Below are positions 8,432-16,494 of a stretch of DNA of 64,000 nucleotides, one piece after another (the first letter of the stretch is position 1; every line of letters starts with the position of its first letter). Origin of the DNA: JAEKNW01 sp963678375. Lineage in GTDB: Bacteria; Cloacimonadota; Cloacimonadia; Cloacimonadales; JAFGVF01. The stretch spans positions 992,001-1,056,000 of the forward strand of contig OY782831.1 of NCBI GenBank assembly GCA_963678375.2. Reading direction: 5' to 3'. Below the pieces are notes generated by a model, which made no database searches, had not been told where the DNA came from, and saw nothing but the letters and a program-made list of their open reading frames with translations. Both the position numbers and the translations under genes were made by a program.

Positions 8432-8556
8432 ATCATTATATATATTTTTAGAAACACTAAAAATTAAAAACACCACTATTTTATTTTTCATTATCATATA
8501 TCTTTCGACTCCCTTCTAATGTCAGAAAATTTCATATACTCCTTTTGTCAATTATT

Positions 8557-10161
8557 TTATCTATTTATAGTTATTAGAGTCTTTCTTTCAATAAGAACTC
8601 TACCACTTTCTGAGCTAAGCCTTATCACTGTTGGATAAAGTCCACTAGCTAAATACTTACCTTTTAAATATCCATTCCAAGAGAAATCTCCAAAATATTG
8701 ATTTCTTATTTCATTCGATAAACTAGCTAATATTTTCCCTCTAATATCAAAAATTTTCATTGTTAAAAAACTCACTTCCTTTTCACAGTTATACTCTAGT
8801 TTGAAGTTTTTTGCTTGAGATCTAGATATTAAGTTATTTATGATATGGATTCCTACTTTATTAGAATTATCATCCTGATAAGTAGATGAGTTCTCTTTAG
8901 TTGGGGTAGCTCTTTCTATTGAACAACACTCTAACCATTCTTCAGAGTCAGATTGATATTCTAGGGAAAAGCCTACTCTTGTAGAATTAGAACCATATTG
9001 TAGAGAGTCTAAAAGGGTATTATAGGATTCAATAATAAGACTATCACCATTATTGTTTAATCTAGTCCATCCTTCAGCTTGGACTACCAGTGAGCTATCA
9101 CAAGCAGGAAAAGTATTGATTATTTGCTTTTTATCTTCTGCAATAACAATATATTCACCTGCTAATCCTCTGACCAAAGAACTTGCATAATTTCCAGCAG
9201 CATCACGTAATATTACCTTAGTATCATTAAGTGTTTCCAATAGTTTTATTTCTACCCATTCAGAATTTCCAGTAAGCGGAGAATGCATTATCTCAGATAA
9301 TCTTATTTGCGGGATTGTGTATGAGATATAACTTTCCCACAAGTTATCCACAATTTCTACATTTGAGTTGTTGATAAGTTCTACAAGCACAAGTCCAGGA
9401 AGTAGAGATTCATTTTCAATTGATACACAATGCATTAGACTATCTTGACTAGGAATCGCCAATAAGTCTCCTTGGTATTTTAAGTCATTATTAAAACTGA
9501 TTTTAATGGATAATTCAGATTTATCCACCTGGTATGTGGATAAGTTGAGGATTATTGTGGATACTTCTATCTCCTCCCCTAATGCTAGTGCTGTCGAGGA
9601 AACTAGAGAGACAATCTTTACAATAGCATTAGAAGTCCCTGGACTAGGTGAGAAGGCTGTCATCCAATCATCACAGGAATTACTATCAACTCCATCGTAA
9701 ATTCTAGCTAAAGACTGTCCAGGTTCAACACCAGTACATGGTTGTTGAAAGTCTGTATCTCCAAGCAAATTATTACTATTAGGATTGTCATACAAAATTG
9801 TATCTTTATATTGATTACGGGGATTAACTATTCTAACACCATCACTTGCGGAACCTCCATTTTGGAAAGTTAGGTCTGCTACTAAATTTGTTAAAGTACT
9901 TGCTTGTTCACTGATAAGAAAAAAGGATTTGCTTCTAATAATGATTGAAGGGAAAATCAAAATGTCTGTGAAAGAAGGTCCTGCAGCTTGTAGAATCCAG
10001 CCTTGCAAATTTACATCTTCGTTACTGTTATTATAAAGTTCTATCCACTCATTACCTTCATCACTTCCAACAGAATCGTAAAAGAGTTCATTTATAACTA
10101 TGTCAGCATAGTAATTGAAACTAATACTTATTAAGAAGACAACCAAAACTAATCTTCTCAC
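8557..10161 (-). CDS. Secreted lamin-tail-domain protein with C-terminal FlgD-Ig-like sorting domain
   Basis: A 534-residue exported protein with a signal peptide (first ~19 residues). It carries a first lamin tail domain at about 20-145 (IVINELFYDSVGSDEGNEWIELYN), an Ig-like middle, a second partial lamin-tail unit near 290-400 (IRLSEIMHSPLTGNSEWVEIKLL), and a C-terminal beta domain (TMKIFDIRGKILASLSN, LASGLYPTVIRL) like the FlgD-Ig/type A sorting tails of FCB bacteria. A surface or extracellular role is inferred. It ends the purC operon, 24 bases after nnr, and is followed by a terminator. Confidence 0.8.
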   Translation of the reverse strand: MRRLVLVVFLISISFNYYADIVINELFYDSVGSDEGNEWIELYNNSNEDVNLQGWILQAAGPSFTDILIFPSIIIRSKSFFLISEQASTLTNLVADLTFQNGGSASDGVRIVNPRNQYKDTILYDNPNSNNLLGDTDFQQPCTGVEPGQSLARIYDGVDSNSCDDWMTAFSPSPGTSNAIVKIVSLVSSTALALGEEIEVSTIILNLSTYQVDKSELSIKISFNNDLKYQGDLLAIPSQDSLMHCVSIENESLLPGLVLVELINNSNVEIVDNLWESYISYTIPQIRLSEIMHSPLTGNSEWVEIKLLETLNDTKVILRDAAGNYASSLVRGLAGEYIVIAEDKKQIINTFPACDSSLVVQAEGWTRLNNNGDSLIIESYNTLLDSLQYGSNSTRVGFSLEYQSDSEEWLECCSIERATPTKENSSTYQDDNSNKVGIHIINNLISRSQAKNFKLEYNCEKEVSFLTMKIFDIRGKILASLSNEIRNQYFGDFSWNGYLKGKYLASGLYPTVIRLSSESGRVLIERKTLITINR

Positions 10162-10184
10162 ATAACCTCCTAACTAAAAATAAG

Positions 10185-11669
10185 TTATCTTATATCATAT
10201 TTTCCTATTGATTTTATTATTTCGCTAGGAATAATTGAGAATGATGCTTGGTCATTACTCATTTTTTCAACTAGTTTTCCCAAGTAGTAAGAAGCATTTA
10301 TGGCAGCTTGATCTATTGGTAAATGTTGTCCAATAAAACTAGCAATAATGCCAGCTAGAATATCTCCACTTCCTCCTGTGGATAATCCATCATTTCCAGT
10401 AACATTAAAAATAGCTTTCTGACTATCAATATATAGTGTTTTTGAACTTTTCACAAGCAAAGCTACTGGGAAATCTTTTATGAAGTCCTTAGCATATTTT
10501 ATAAGGTCTTTCATCAATTCAGCTAATGGTACACCTGAAAGTCTAGAAAACTCACCTAAATGAGGAGTTAAAAGAATTTTGGCTTTTGTTCTTAGGAGTA
10601 ATTGTCTATTCTTCGCTAATAGATTTAATCCATCAGCATCAATTACAATTGTTTTTTCAAAATGTTTAAGTACATTTATCAAGATGTGTTCAGCATCTTT
10701 AGATTGCCCCAATCCTGGTCCTATTAAAACAGTATCTGCCCATAGCAAATAGTCTCCTATATTAGTTTCTGAGCTTACACCCTTAGTCATAACCTCTGTT
10801 AACTGACTTTCAAAGATGTCTTCCAATCCTTTAGGATGTAAAAGTTTGATTAATCCTGCTCCTGCTTTAACACAGGCTTTTGAGCAGAGAATAGCAGCAC
10901 CTGAAAACGATTCTGAACCTGCAACAATCAAAACTTTACCATAATCCCCTTTATGGGAATGTTGGAATCGTTGAGGGTAGTTCATCTTCTGGTTAATGAT
11001 AGCATAGAAATCTAACTTTTGATAATATTCATCAGGAATACTTATGTCAATTACTTGAATTTTCCCACAGTAAGATGGAGCATTATTAAGGAGCATTCCT
11101 TGTTTTACAGCTGCCATTGTCATTGTATAGTCTGCTTTAAAAGCTGTTTTGACTTCTCCACTGTCAGCATCTACTCCAGAAGGAATATCAATAGCTATTC
11201 TTGGGTTTTTAAGGCTATTTACCTGAGTAATTATTGAGAGTAAAGGTTCTCTGAGATGACCTTTAAATCCGATTCCTAAGAGAGAATCAATAATAACTGT
11301 ATTTGGGGGTAGTAGTCTATAATCTAGCCCCTCTGGATCGATAAATGTTATATTTAGTTTTTGGCAAAGTTGGTAGTTTTTATAAGTCTCAGGACTCATC
11401 TTTTGCGTATTTCCTATAAAGAGAATCTCTACATTTGCAGTCATATTTAGAAGCCAACGAGCAATAACAAAGCCGTCACCACTATTATTACCATCTGCAC
11501 ACATAATAAGAAATCTATAATTTTCAATTGGGAAAAGATTTGTGATCTGCTGAGTTGAGTTTAAGCCTGCTATTTCCATCAATACTTGTGATTCAATAGC
11601 GAATTCGTTCATAGTTCTCTTATCTAACTGGTACATCTGTTCTCGATTAATCACATACTGAGATTGCAT
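10185..11669 (-). CDS. nnr: Bifunctional NAD(P)H-hydrate epimerase / ADP-dependent dehydratase
   Basis: A 494-residue fusion that repairs damaged NAD(P)H hydrates. The N-terminal half (about 1-210, YjeF_N) has CADGNNSGDGFVIARWL, VIIDSLLGIGFKG and AIDIPSGVDADSG. The C-terminal half (about 225-494, ribokinase-like dehydratase) has HKGDYGKVLIVAGSESFSGA, ADTVLIGPGLGQS, VIDADGLNLLA, LLTPHLGEFSRL and NDGLSTGGSGDILAGII with the catalytic Asp. Length is normal. It abuts the histidine kinase gene with no spacer, so the two are coupled. Confidence 0.95.
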   Translation of the reverse strand: MQSQYVINREQMYQLDKRTMNEFAIESQVLMEIAGLNSTQQITNLFPIENYRFLIMCADGNNSGDGFVIARWLLNMTANVEILFIGNTQKMSPETYKNYQLCQKLNITFIDPEGLDYRLLPPNTVIIDSLLGIGFKGHLREPLLSIITQVNSLKNPRIAIDIPSGVDADSGEVKTAFKADYTMTMAAVKQGMLLNNAPSYCGKIQVIDISIPDEYYQKLDFYAIINQKMNYPQRFQHSHKGDYGKVLIVAGSESFSGAAILCSKACVKAGAGLIKLLHPKGLEDIFESQLTEVMTKGVSSETNIGDYLLWADTVLIGPGLGQSKDAEHILINVLKHFEKTIVIDADGLNLLAKNRQLLLRTKAKILLTPHLGEFSRLSGVPLAELMKDLIKYAKDFIKDFPVALLVKSSKTLYIDSQKAIFNVTGNDGLSTGGSGDILAGIIASFIGQHLPIDQAAINASYYLGKLVEKMSNDQASFSIIPSEIIKSIGKYDIR

Positions 11670-13307
11670 CTATTCCTCCTGATATACTGGTAAAGTTATT
11701 TCGAAAGTAGTTCCCTTGTTCACAATACTTTTGGCAACTCTTATCTTGCCTTTATGGTAATCTACAATTATTCTTCTTACTAAGCTTAACCCTAATCCCC
11801 AACCTCTCTTTTTAGTCGTAACACCAGCTTCAAATATCTTATTTAAATAGTGTCTATCTATACCTTTTCCATTATCACTTACTAGAATAATAATATCGTT
11901 ATTCTTAATCTTAGCTAGAACTTCAATCTTGCCACCTTTATCACTCAAAGCATCTACACAGTTTTTTAGTAAGTTTTCCAAGACCCATCCAAAAAGTTCT
12001 TTCTCCGTTTTAATTTTAGTTTGACCAAGTTGACTTTTTAGTTCAAGACTTATTGTTTTGCCCAAGTGAGGCAATCTCTGTCTGACATAACCTACACTTT
12101 CCTCAAGAAGTGGTGCTAGCTTTAAGGGAGTCAATTCTACTTTTGAACCTATTTTACCAAACCTGGAGGCTATTTTCTTAAGATAAAAGACATCATTTTC
12201 CATAAACTGCAACATTTCAGCATTCTCATGATTTTGAAATTCTTCTTTGATCTTCAGATACTCGATCCAGCCTATTAATGATGTTATAGGGGTTCCTAGC
12301 TGATGGGCAGTCTCTTTTGCTAAGCCAACCCAGATTAAATCATTTTCAGTCCTTTTGATTAGCTTAAGCCCTAAAAATCCTATCAGGAAAAAGATTATAA
12401 CAAGTCCAAGCTGAACCACAGTGAACATATTAAGGTTTTTGATAGCCTGCAATTCTCTTACATATATCATTCCTATATCTAAGGAGTCAGAATCAATTGG
12501 TATTGCATTCATTTCATTAATAGCTGTTGTTAGTAAGCTTTTTTCAGCAGTAGAAAGTTCATTGTAGATGTTTTCATTACTAACATCAGGAATATTGTTC
12601 CAGATAATTGGATTATTGTTCTTATTAGTGATTATTATTGGTTGTTCCATAGATTTAATAAAATCTTCAAACTTCTTAGGTGGTAAAGGTGGTTCTTTAA
12701 GATAGTTTTTTATTGGTAGGTAATAAACATAATTTATAATCTTACCAGAAATCTCTACGTCAATAGTTTCCATCCGATTAATCAAGGCAGTTAGGCTGTC
12801 CTTCTGAGTAAGTGAAAGGTCCTGATAAGAAACTTCAGGAATTTGTATATTTCTCCAAGTTAGTGGTATTCTTTTATCATCAGTTAGAATCACTGGAAAT
12901 TTTAGGTCTTCAGTAAACTCTGATGAGAAGTAGTCATAGAAGTTCTCTTCCCCTTTGAACTCGCTGAGACTTCTAATCCATCGATCAAAGATCTTTGCTA
13001 ATAGTTGCGAATTCTCATTAGCTTGCCGGTAGTTGTTATTAATCAAATCCAAGCTATTAACAATTTCATTATAGTTTTTTTGAGCTTCATCAAGATATGA
13101 TTTTGTATTATAAATATAACTAGCAAATAATGATGGAGCTTTCTTGGAGTCTTCCCGTAAACTTTTTATAAGAATTTGACTAAAACCAATAAATATTCCT
13201 ATAATAATTAGAAAACCAACTGTGAAATAGATGGTTGAAAAATTATGTCTATTCAGTTTTTTTGATATTATCCCAGATTTTATCCAACTCTTCCAGACTT
13301 TTTTCAT
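11670..13307 (-). CDS. Membrane sensor histidine kinase with duplicated sensor segment
   Basis: A 545-residue kinase. A membrane helix at about 26-48, an extracytoplasmic part to about 290, and a second helix at about 294-315 frame the sensor. The H-box is KETAHQLGTPITSL with His335; N, G1 and G2 boxes are NLLKNCVDAL, VSDNGKGID and RGWGLGLSLVRRI. Two stretches of the sensor resemble each other (FPVILTDDKRIPLTWRNIQ near 137 and QPIIITNKNNNPIIWNNIP near 222). The start overlaps mazG by 59 bases and lacks a clear ribosome binding site, so an internal start is possible. Likely partner: the receiver at 14016-14390. Confidence 0.88.
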   Translation of the reverse strand: MKKVWKSWIKSGIISKKLNRHNFSTIYFTVGFLIIIGIFIGFSQILIKSLREDSKKAPSLFASYIYNTKSYLDEAQKNYNEIVNSLDLINNNYRQANENSQLLAKIFDRWIRSLSEFKGEENFYDYFSSEFTEDLKFPVILTDDKRIPLTWRNIQIPEVSYQDLSLTQKDSLTALINRMETIDVEISGKIINYVYYLPIKNYLKEPPLPPKKFEDFIKSMEQPIIITNKNNNPIIWNNIPDVSNENIYNELSTAEKSLLTTAINEMNAIPIDSDSLDIGMIYVRELQAIKNLNMFTVVQLGLVIIFFLIGFLGLKLIKRTENDLIWVGLAKETAHQLGTPITSLIGWIEYLKIKEEFQNHENAEMLQFMENDVFYLKKIASRFGKIGSKVELTPLKLAPLLEESVGYVRQRLPHLGKTISLELKSQLGQTKIKTEKELFGWVLENLLKNCVDALSDKGGKIEVLAKIKNNDIIILVSDNGKGIDRHYLNKIFEAGVTTKKRGWGLGLSLVRRIIVDYHKGKIRVAKSIVNKGTTFEITLPVYQEE

Positions 13308-14019
13308 TAATTTTTGTCCCTGTTTTCTTTACTTCAGCTTCGATTTTCTTGAATCGAGTACTGAACTTAACGTTAGCACTTTTCATCGCTAACTCTGAAT
13401 CTATCTTGAGTTTTCTTGCTAAATTTACTACTGAAAATAATAAATCCCCTATCTCTGATTCAAGTCTTTTATGATTATTGCTAGCTATTTCAGCCTTAAC
13501 TTCTGCAATTTCTTCTTGAATCTTATCAAATACAGGATCTAAATCTTGCCAATCGAAACCCACTGAGGCTGCTTTTTCTTGCAATCTTTGTCCTTGTAAC
13601 AAACCGGGCATTGCTTTTGGTATTCCATCTAAGACAGATTCCCTATCCTTCTTTTCAGCTAGTTTAATCTCCTCCCAGCGTTGTTTAACTTGAATAGCAT
13701 CTGTAAGCTTATCTTGGCCAAAGATATGAGGGTGGCGTCGAACTAACTTATCGCTGATTCCTTCTAAAACGTCTTCTATCATGAATGACTTTTCTTCTCT
13801 TGCAATTTGAGCTTGAAGAACAATATGTAAAAGACAATCCCCAAGCTCTTCTTGAAGATCTGTTTGATTCTTTGATTCAACAGCTTCAGCGACTTCATAC
13901 ACTTCTTCAATCATGCCAGAGATTAAAGTCTTGCTAGTTTGCTTCAAGTCCCAAGGACAACCATTTTCAGGATCTCTTAAGGTTGAGACTATATTTATTA
14001 ATCTATCAAATTCTTTCAT
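13249..14019 (-). CDS. mazG: Nucleoside triphosphate pyrophosphohydrolase MazG
   Basis: A 256-residue two-domain MazG that hydrolyses (d)NTPs to monophosphates and PPi, cleaning the nucleotide pool. Both alpha-helical units show the metal-binding EExxE/D motifs: EEVYEVAEAVE with EELGDCLLHIV, and EEIAEVKAEI with SEIGDLLFSVVNLAR. RRHPHIFG, conserved between the domains, is present, as is NGCPWDLKQT at the N-terminus. It overlaps the receiver gene by four bases (ATGA) and the kinase gene by 59 bases. Confidence 0.95.
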   Translation of the reverse strand: MKEFDRLINIVSTLRDPENGCPWDLKQTSKTLISGMIEEVYEVAEAVESKNQTDLQEELGDCLLHIVLQAQIAREEKSFMIEDVLEGISDKLVRRHPHIFGQDKLTDAIQVKQRWEEIKLAEKKDRESVLDGIPKAMPGLLQGQRLQEKAASVGFDWQDLDPVFDKIQEEIAEVKAEIASNNHKRLESEIGDLLFSVVNLARKLKIDSELAMKSANVKFSTRFKKIEAEVKKTGTKINEKSLEELDKIWDNIKKTE

Positions 14020-14390
14020 TTCCGCAAGTATTTTCGTATTTTTTCTAGTAGCTTTTCTGGATCAAAAGGTTTAAGTAAGACTTCAATCTTTTCAAACTTT
14101 TTAATATTAACTAAGACATGATTAGGGTCATAACCGAAGCCTGTCATCATTATTATAGGAATATCTTTGTTATAATCCTTAATCCTATTGTATAATTCGT
14201 AACCATCCATATCAGGCATCGCTATATCACTAATAACTAAATCAATATTACCTTGAAAAACAGTATTTAGTGCATCATAACCATAATTACAACATATTAT
14301 TTCAAATTCATCTGTTAAGTCAGTAATATCATCTTTTAAGTTTTCTGTGATTTCTACTTCATCATCAACTATAACTATTTTGTATCCCAT
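14016..14390 (-). CDS. Single-domain response regulator (receiver)
   Basis: A 124-residue stand-alone CheY-like receiver: acidic pair VDDE near 8-11, phospho-acceptor Asp in VISDIAMPDMDGYEL (about residue 57), Thr in MMTGFG and the conserved Lys in LLKPFDPEKLL. There is no output domain, so it probably acts through protein contacts or a phosphorelay. The likely partner is the histidine kinase two genes downstream. Its start overlaps the end of purC by 16 bases and its stop overlaps mazG by 4, a tightly coupled unit. Confidence 0.9.
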   Translation of the reverse strand: MGYKIVIVDDEVEITENLKDDITDLTDEFEIICCNYGYDALNTVFQGNIDLVISDIAMPDMDGYELYNRIKDYNKDIPIIMMTGFGYDPNHVLVNIKKFEKIEVLLKPFDPEKLLEKIRKYLRK

Positions 14391-15271
14391 GCTTTTGCCT
14401 TATCTCCTACAATTATTTTATAAGCCTTATAGTACTTCTCATAGGTTTGTTTGATTATCTCATCAGGTAACTCCGGAGCAGGTGGGTTTTTATCCCAACC
14501 TGTATCTGAGATATAATCTCTTAAATATTGTTTATCATAAGATTTGGGGGTTTGACCTACAACATAATCATCTATGTCCCAATATCGAGAAGAATCAGGT
14601 GTTAGCATTTCATCAATCAAAATTATCTTACTTCCAATAACACCAAACTCAAACTTGGTATCAGCTAAAATTATCCCCTTATCCCATAATAATGAATGTG
14701 CATATTTATATAGTTCTAGTGACTTGTTTTTTAACTCTTCTGCAATTATCTTATCACATCTTGCTAGCAGTTCCACATAAGAAATATTAATATCATGTCC
14801 CTCGTCAGCTTTAGTAGATGGAGTAAATAATGGTTCTGAGAATCTCTGACTTTCTTTCATGTTTTCAGGCAAAAGAGTGTTACCTACTGTTCCACCTCTT
14901 TTGTATTCGCTCCAAGCTGAACCAGAAATATAACCACGAGTAATACATTCAAAGGGAATTACTTTGGTCTTTTTTACAAGCATACTTCTATCTTCAAGTT
15001 CATTTCTATAGGCTTGTAATTCTTCAGGATATTCATCTATGTTATCAGTAATAAAGTGGTTATCAATAATCGATTTTGTCTCTTTAAAAAAATGGACTGA
15101 GATTTGATTCAGAATTTTCCCTTTATTTGGTATCTCGTTAGGAAAGACGACATCAAAGGCAGAAATTCTGTCGCTAGTAACAATTAATAAAACCTCTCCA
15201 AGATCATATATATCTCTAACTTTCCCTCTGTAATGATTTTTAATTATACTAAGTTCTTCAATTTTAGGCAT
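14375..15271 (-). CDS. purC: Phosphoribosylaminoimidazole-succinocarboxamide synthase
   Basis: Makes SAICAR from CAIR, aspartate and ATP in purine synthesis. Motifs: RGKVRDIYDLG, IVTSDRISAFDV, RGYISGSAWSEYKRGG, LFTPSTKADEGHD and the metal site LADTKFEFG, followed by IDEMLTPDSSRYW. The start chosen is the ATG of MPKIEEL (298 residues) because GGGAG lies five bases before it; an upstream in-frame ATG overlaps that site. The long form, about 60 residues longer than E. coli PurC, is known in many phyla. No other pur gene is nearby. Confidence 0.95.
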   Translation of the reverse strand: MPKIEELSIIKNHYRGKVRDIYDLGEVLLIVTSDRISAFDVVFPNEIPNKGKILNQISVHFFKETKSIIDNHFITDNIDEYPEELQAYRNELEDRSMLVKKTKVIPFECITRGYISGSAWSEYKRGGTVGNTLLPENMKESQRFSEPLFTPSTKADEGHDINISYVELLARCDKIIAEELKNKSLELYKYAHSLLWDKGIILADTKFEFGVIGSKIILIDEMLTPDSSRYWDIDDYVVGQTPKSYDKQYLRDYISDTGWDKNPPAPELPDEIIKQTYEKYYKAYKIIVGDKAKAWDTK

Positions 15272-15289
15272 AATAACTCCCATATTCAC

Positions 15290-15758
15290 TTTTAGGCAAT
15301 TTGCTTGAACATAGTTAAACTGTCAATGATATTAATATTATAATTTATCAAATAGTCATTTTAATAGCTTTTCCAAGTAGTCATCCAATAACTTGATGGT
15401 TGCTATGGTGGAGAATTTTTAAGAATAACACTATAATCTTCAATGGATAAGTAAAGGAAGAGTCTTAATTAAGACTCTTCCTGAGGTACTTGGGTATTCG
15501 TACGTTCATATTACCAAACCAAGCTGAAGAAATAAACCGTACAGACCCTATATGGGAGAACTTTTCAGACCAGAAATATCTGGCAAAAAGAGTATTTAAT
15601 AATTAACTCTTTTACATACAACTCTTAATAATAAACAACCATCGATGAAATTACCTACTTGTATGATAAAAACCTCCTTGTAGCAGCTAGACTTTCTGCC
15701 TGTCATCATATATTTCTCTATCTTGGGGATAGAGATGATTGGAGTCCTTTTAAATAGG
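15290..15758. other. Intergenic region with 28-bp palindrome and a gene-like remnant
   Basis: 469 bases with no full gene. A perfect palindrome lies at 15455-15482. On the minus strand, 15602-15465 reads as 45 open codons that look protein-like (including GSVRFISSAWFGNMNVRIPK and YLRKSLN) but lack a good start; the stop sits in the palindrome. The part next to purC should hold its promoter, but I see no strong boxes. No known RNA family could be recognised. Confidence 0.5.
15455..15482. repeat. 28-bp perfect palindrome
   Basis: The half-site AGGAAGAGTCTTAA is followed directly by its exact complement, centred on TTAATTAA. It could form a 12-bp hairpin in either transcript or be a protein site. 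T-tracts are weak on both sides, so a terminator is possible but not clear. Confidence 0.7.
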
Positions 15759-16115
15759 TTAACTGCTATTAACTACCAATAGGAGCTTCTCAGTATCGTA
15801 AGGTTTGTTAACTACAAATCCACCTTGTTCAAACACTTTAGTCATAATGTCTTCATCAGTTAATGCTTGAATCAAGACACTTTTTCTGAACTGTCTTTGT
15901 GTTTCAAGATAACTGCAAAACATACGATTAGCTTTAACCCTATAGTCATAATCTAAAATGACTTTATAATAATCATACTGCTCGAACAATGCGGGACAAA
16001 TTTCCAAATTCTTTGGAGCATCTACTTCATAACCTGCATCAGTTAAGAGTACTGAAAGTAGGAACCTATGATCATCATTTGATGTAGCAATTAAAATTCT
16101 TTTATTCATATTCAT
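15759..16115 (-). CDS. Divergent receiver-like protein
   Basis: A 118-residue protein with the outline of a CheY receiver: SNDD near 13-16 for the acidic pair, VILDYDYR near 54-58 with the candidate phospho-Asp, and the conserved Lys in VVNKPYDTEKLLL. The usual Thr/Ser position reads QALTDED, and the loop after the phospho-Asp lacks the MPxMDG motif, so phosphorylation is uncertain. It stands alone, 640 bases from purC and facing away from the UvrC-like gene. The likely start is either of two Met codons in MNMNKRIL. Confidence 0.7.
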   Translation of the reverse strand: MNMNKRILIATSNDDHRFLLSVLLTDAGYEVDAPKNLEICPALFEQYDYYKVILDYDYRVKANRMFCSYLETQRQFRKSVLIQALTDEDIMTKVFEQGGFVVNKPYDTEKLLLVVNSS

Positions 16116-16235
16116 AGTTAATTATATTACATTTATTATTCCAGTTTTTCTTCTCTTGATACTTTTTGCCCTTTTTTATTATATATCAATATCTTATACA
16201 CTTTACTTACTTTTGTTTAGACTTAAATATTTTCA

Positions 16236-16310
16236 AATGTGTTACCCTAACTAAACACTTAATCACCCTGAAAGGTAACAGGGTAACATTTTGAGTTTAG
16301 GACTTTGCCC
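16236..16310. repeat. Inverted repeat with GGTAACA half-sites between divergent genes
   Basis: AAATGTGTTACCCT (16235-16248) is mirrored by AGGGTAACATTTT (16280-16292). GGTAACA also occurs as a direct repeat at 16274 and 16282, and CCTAACTAAAC is mirrored by GTTTAGG a little further out. The region between the divergent receiver and the UvrC-like gene (16116-16494) holds nothing else clear. An operator or a structured leader is possible. Confidence 0.45.
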
Positions 16311-16494
16311 TAAATAATCATAGACAAGAAAGCTATGTTTTTCTATTTTGATATTAAATAATTAAAACCAAATTACCTTGCTTATTTTTTAATGAGTATG
16401 TTAATATATTCTTCCTAGCTGCCTATTGACTAAAGCTATAGAGATTTATTAGCAAATATCTATTATCTTAATTTGGAACAAAATGAGGATGAAA

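Noticed and set aside
15457..15660. 6S RNA in either strand of the purC upstream region
   Set aside because: A CCTGAGGT..GTTC string on the plus strand recalls 6S RNA ends, but the closing stem and central bubble could not be paired.
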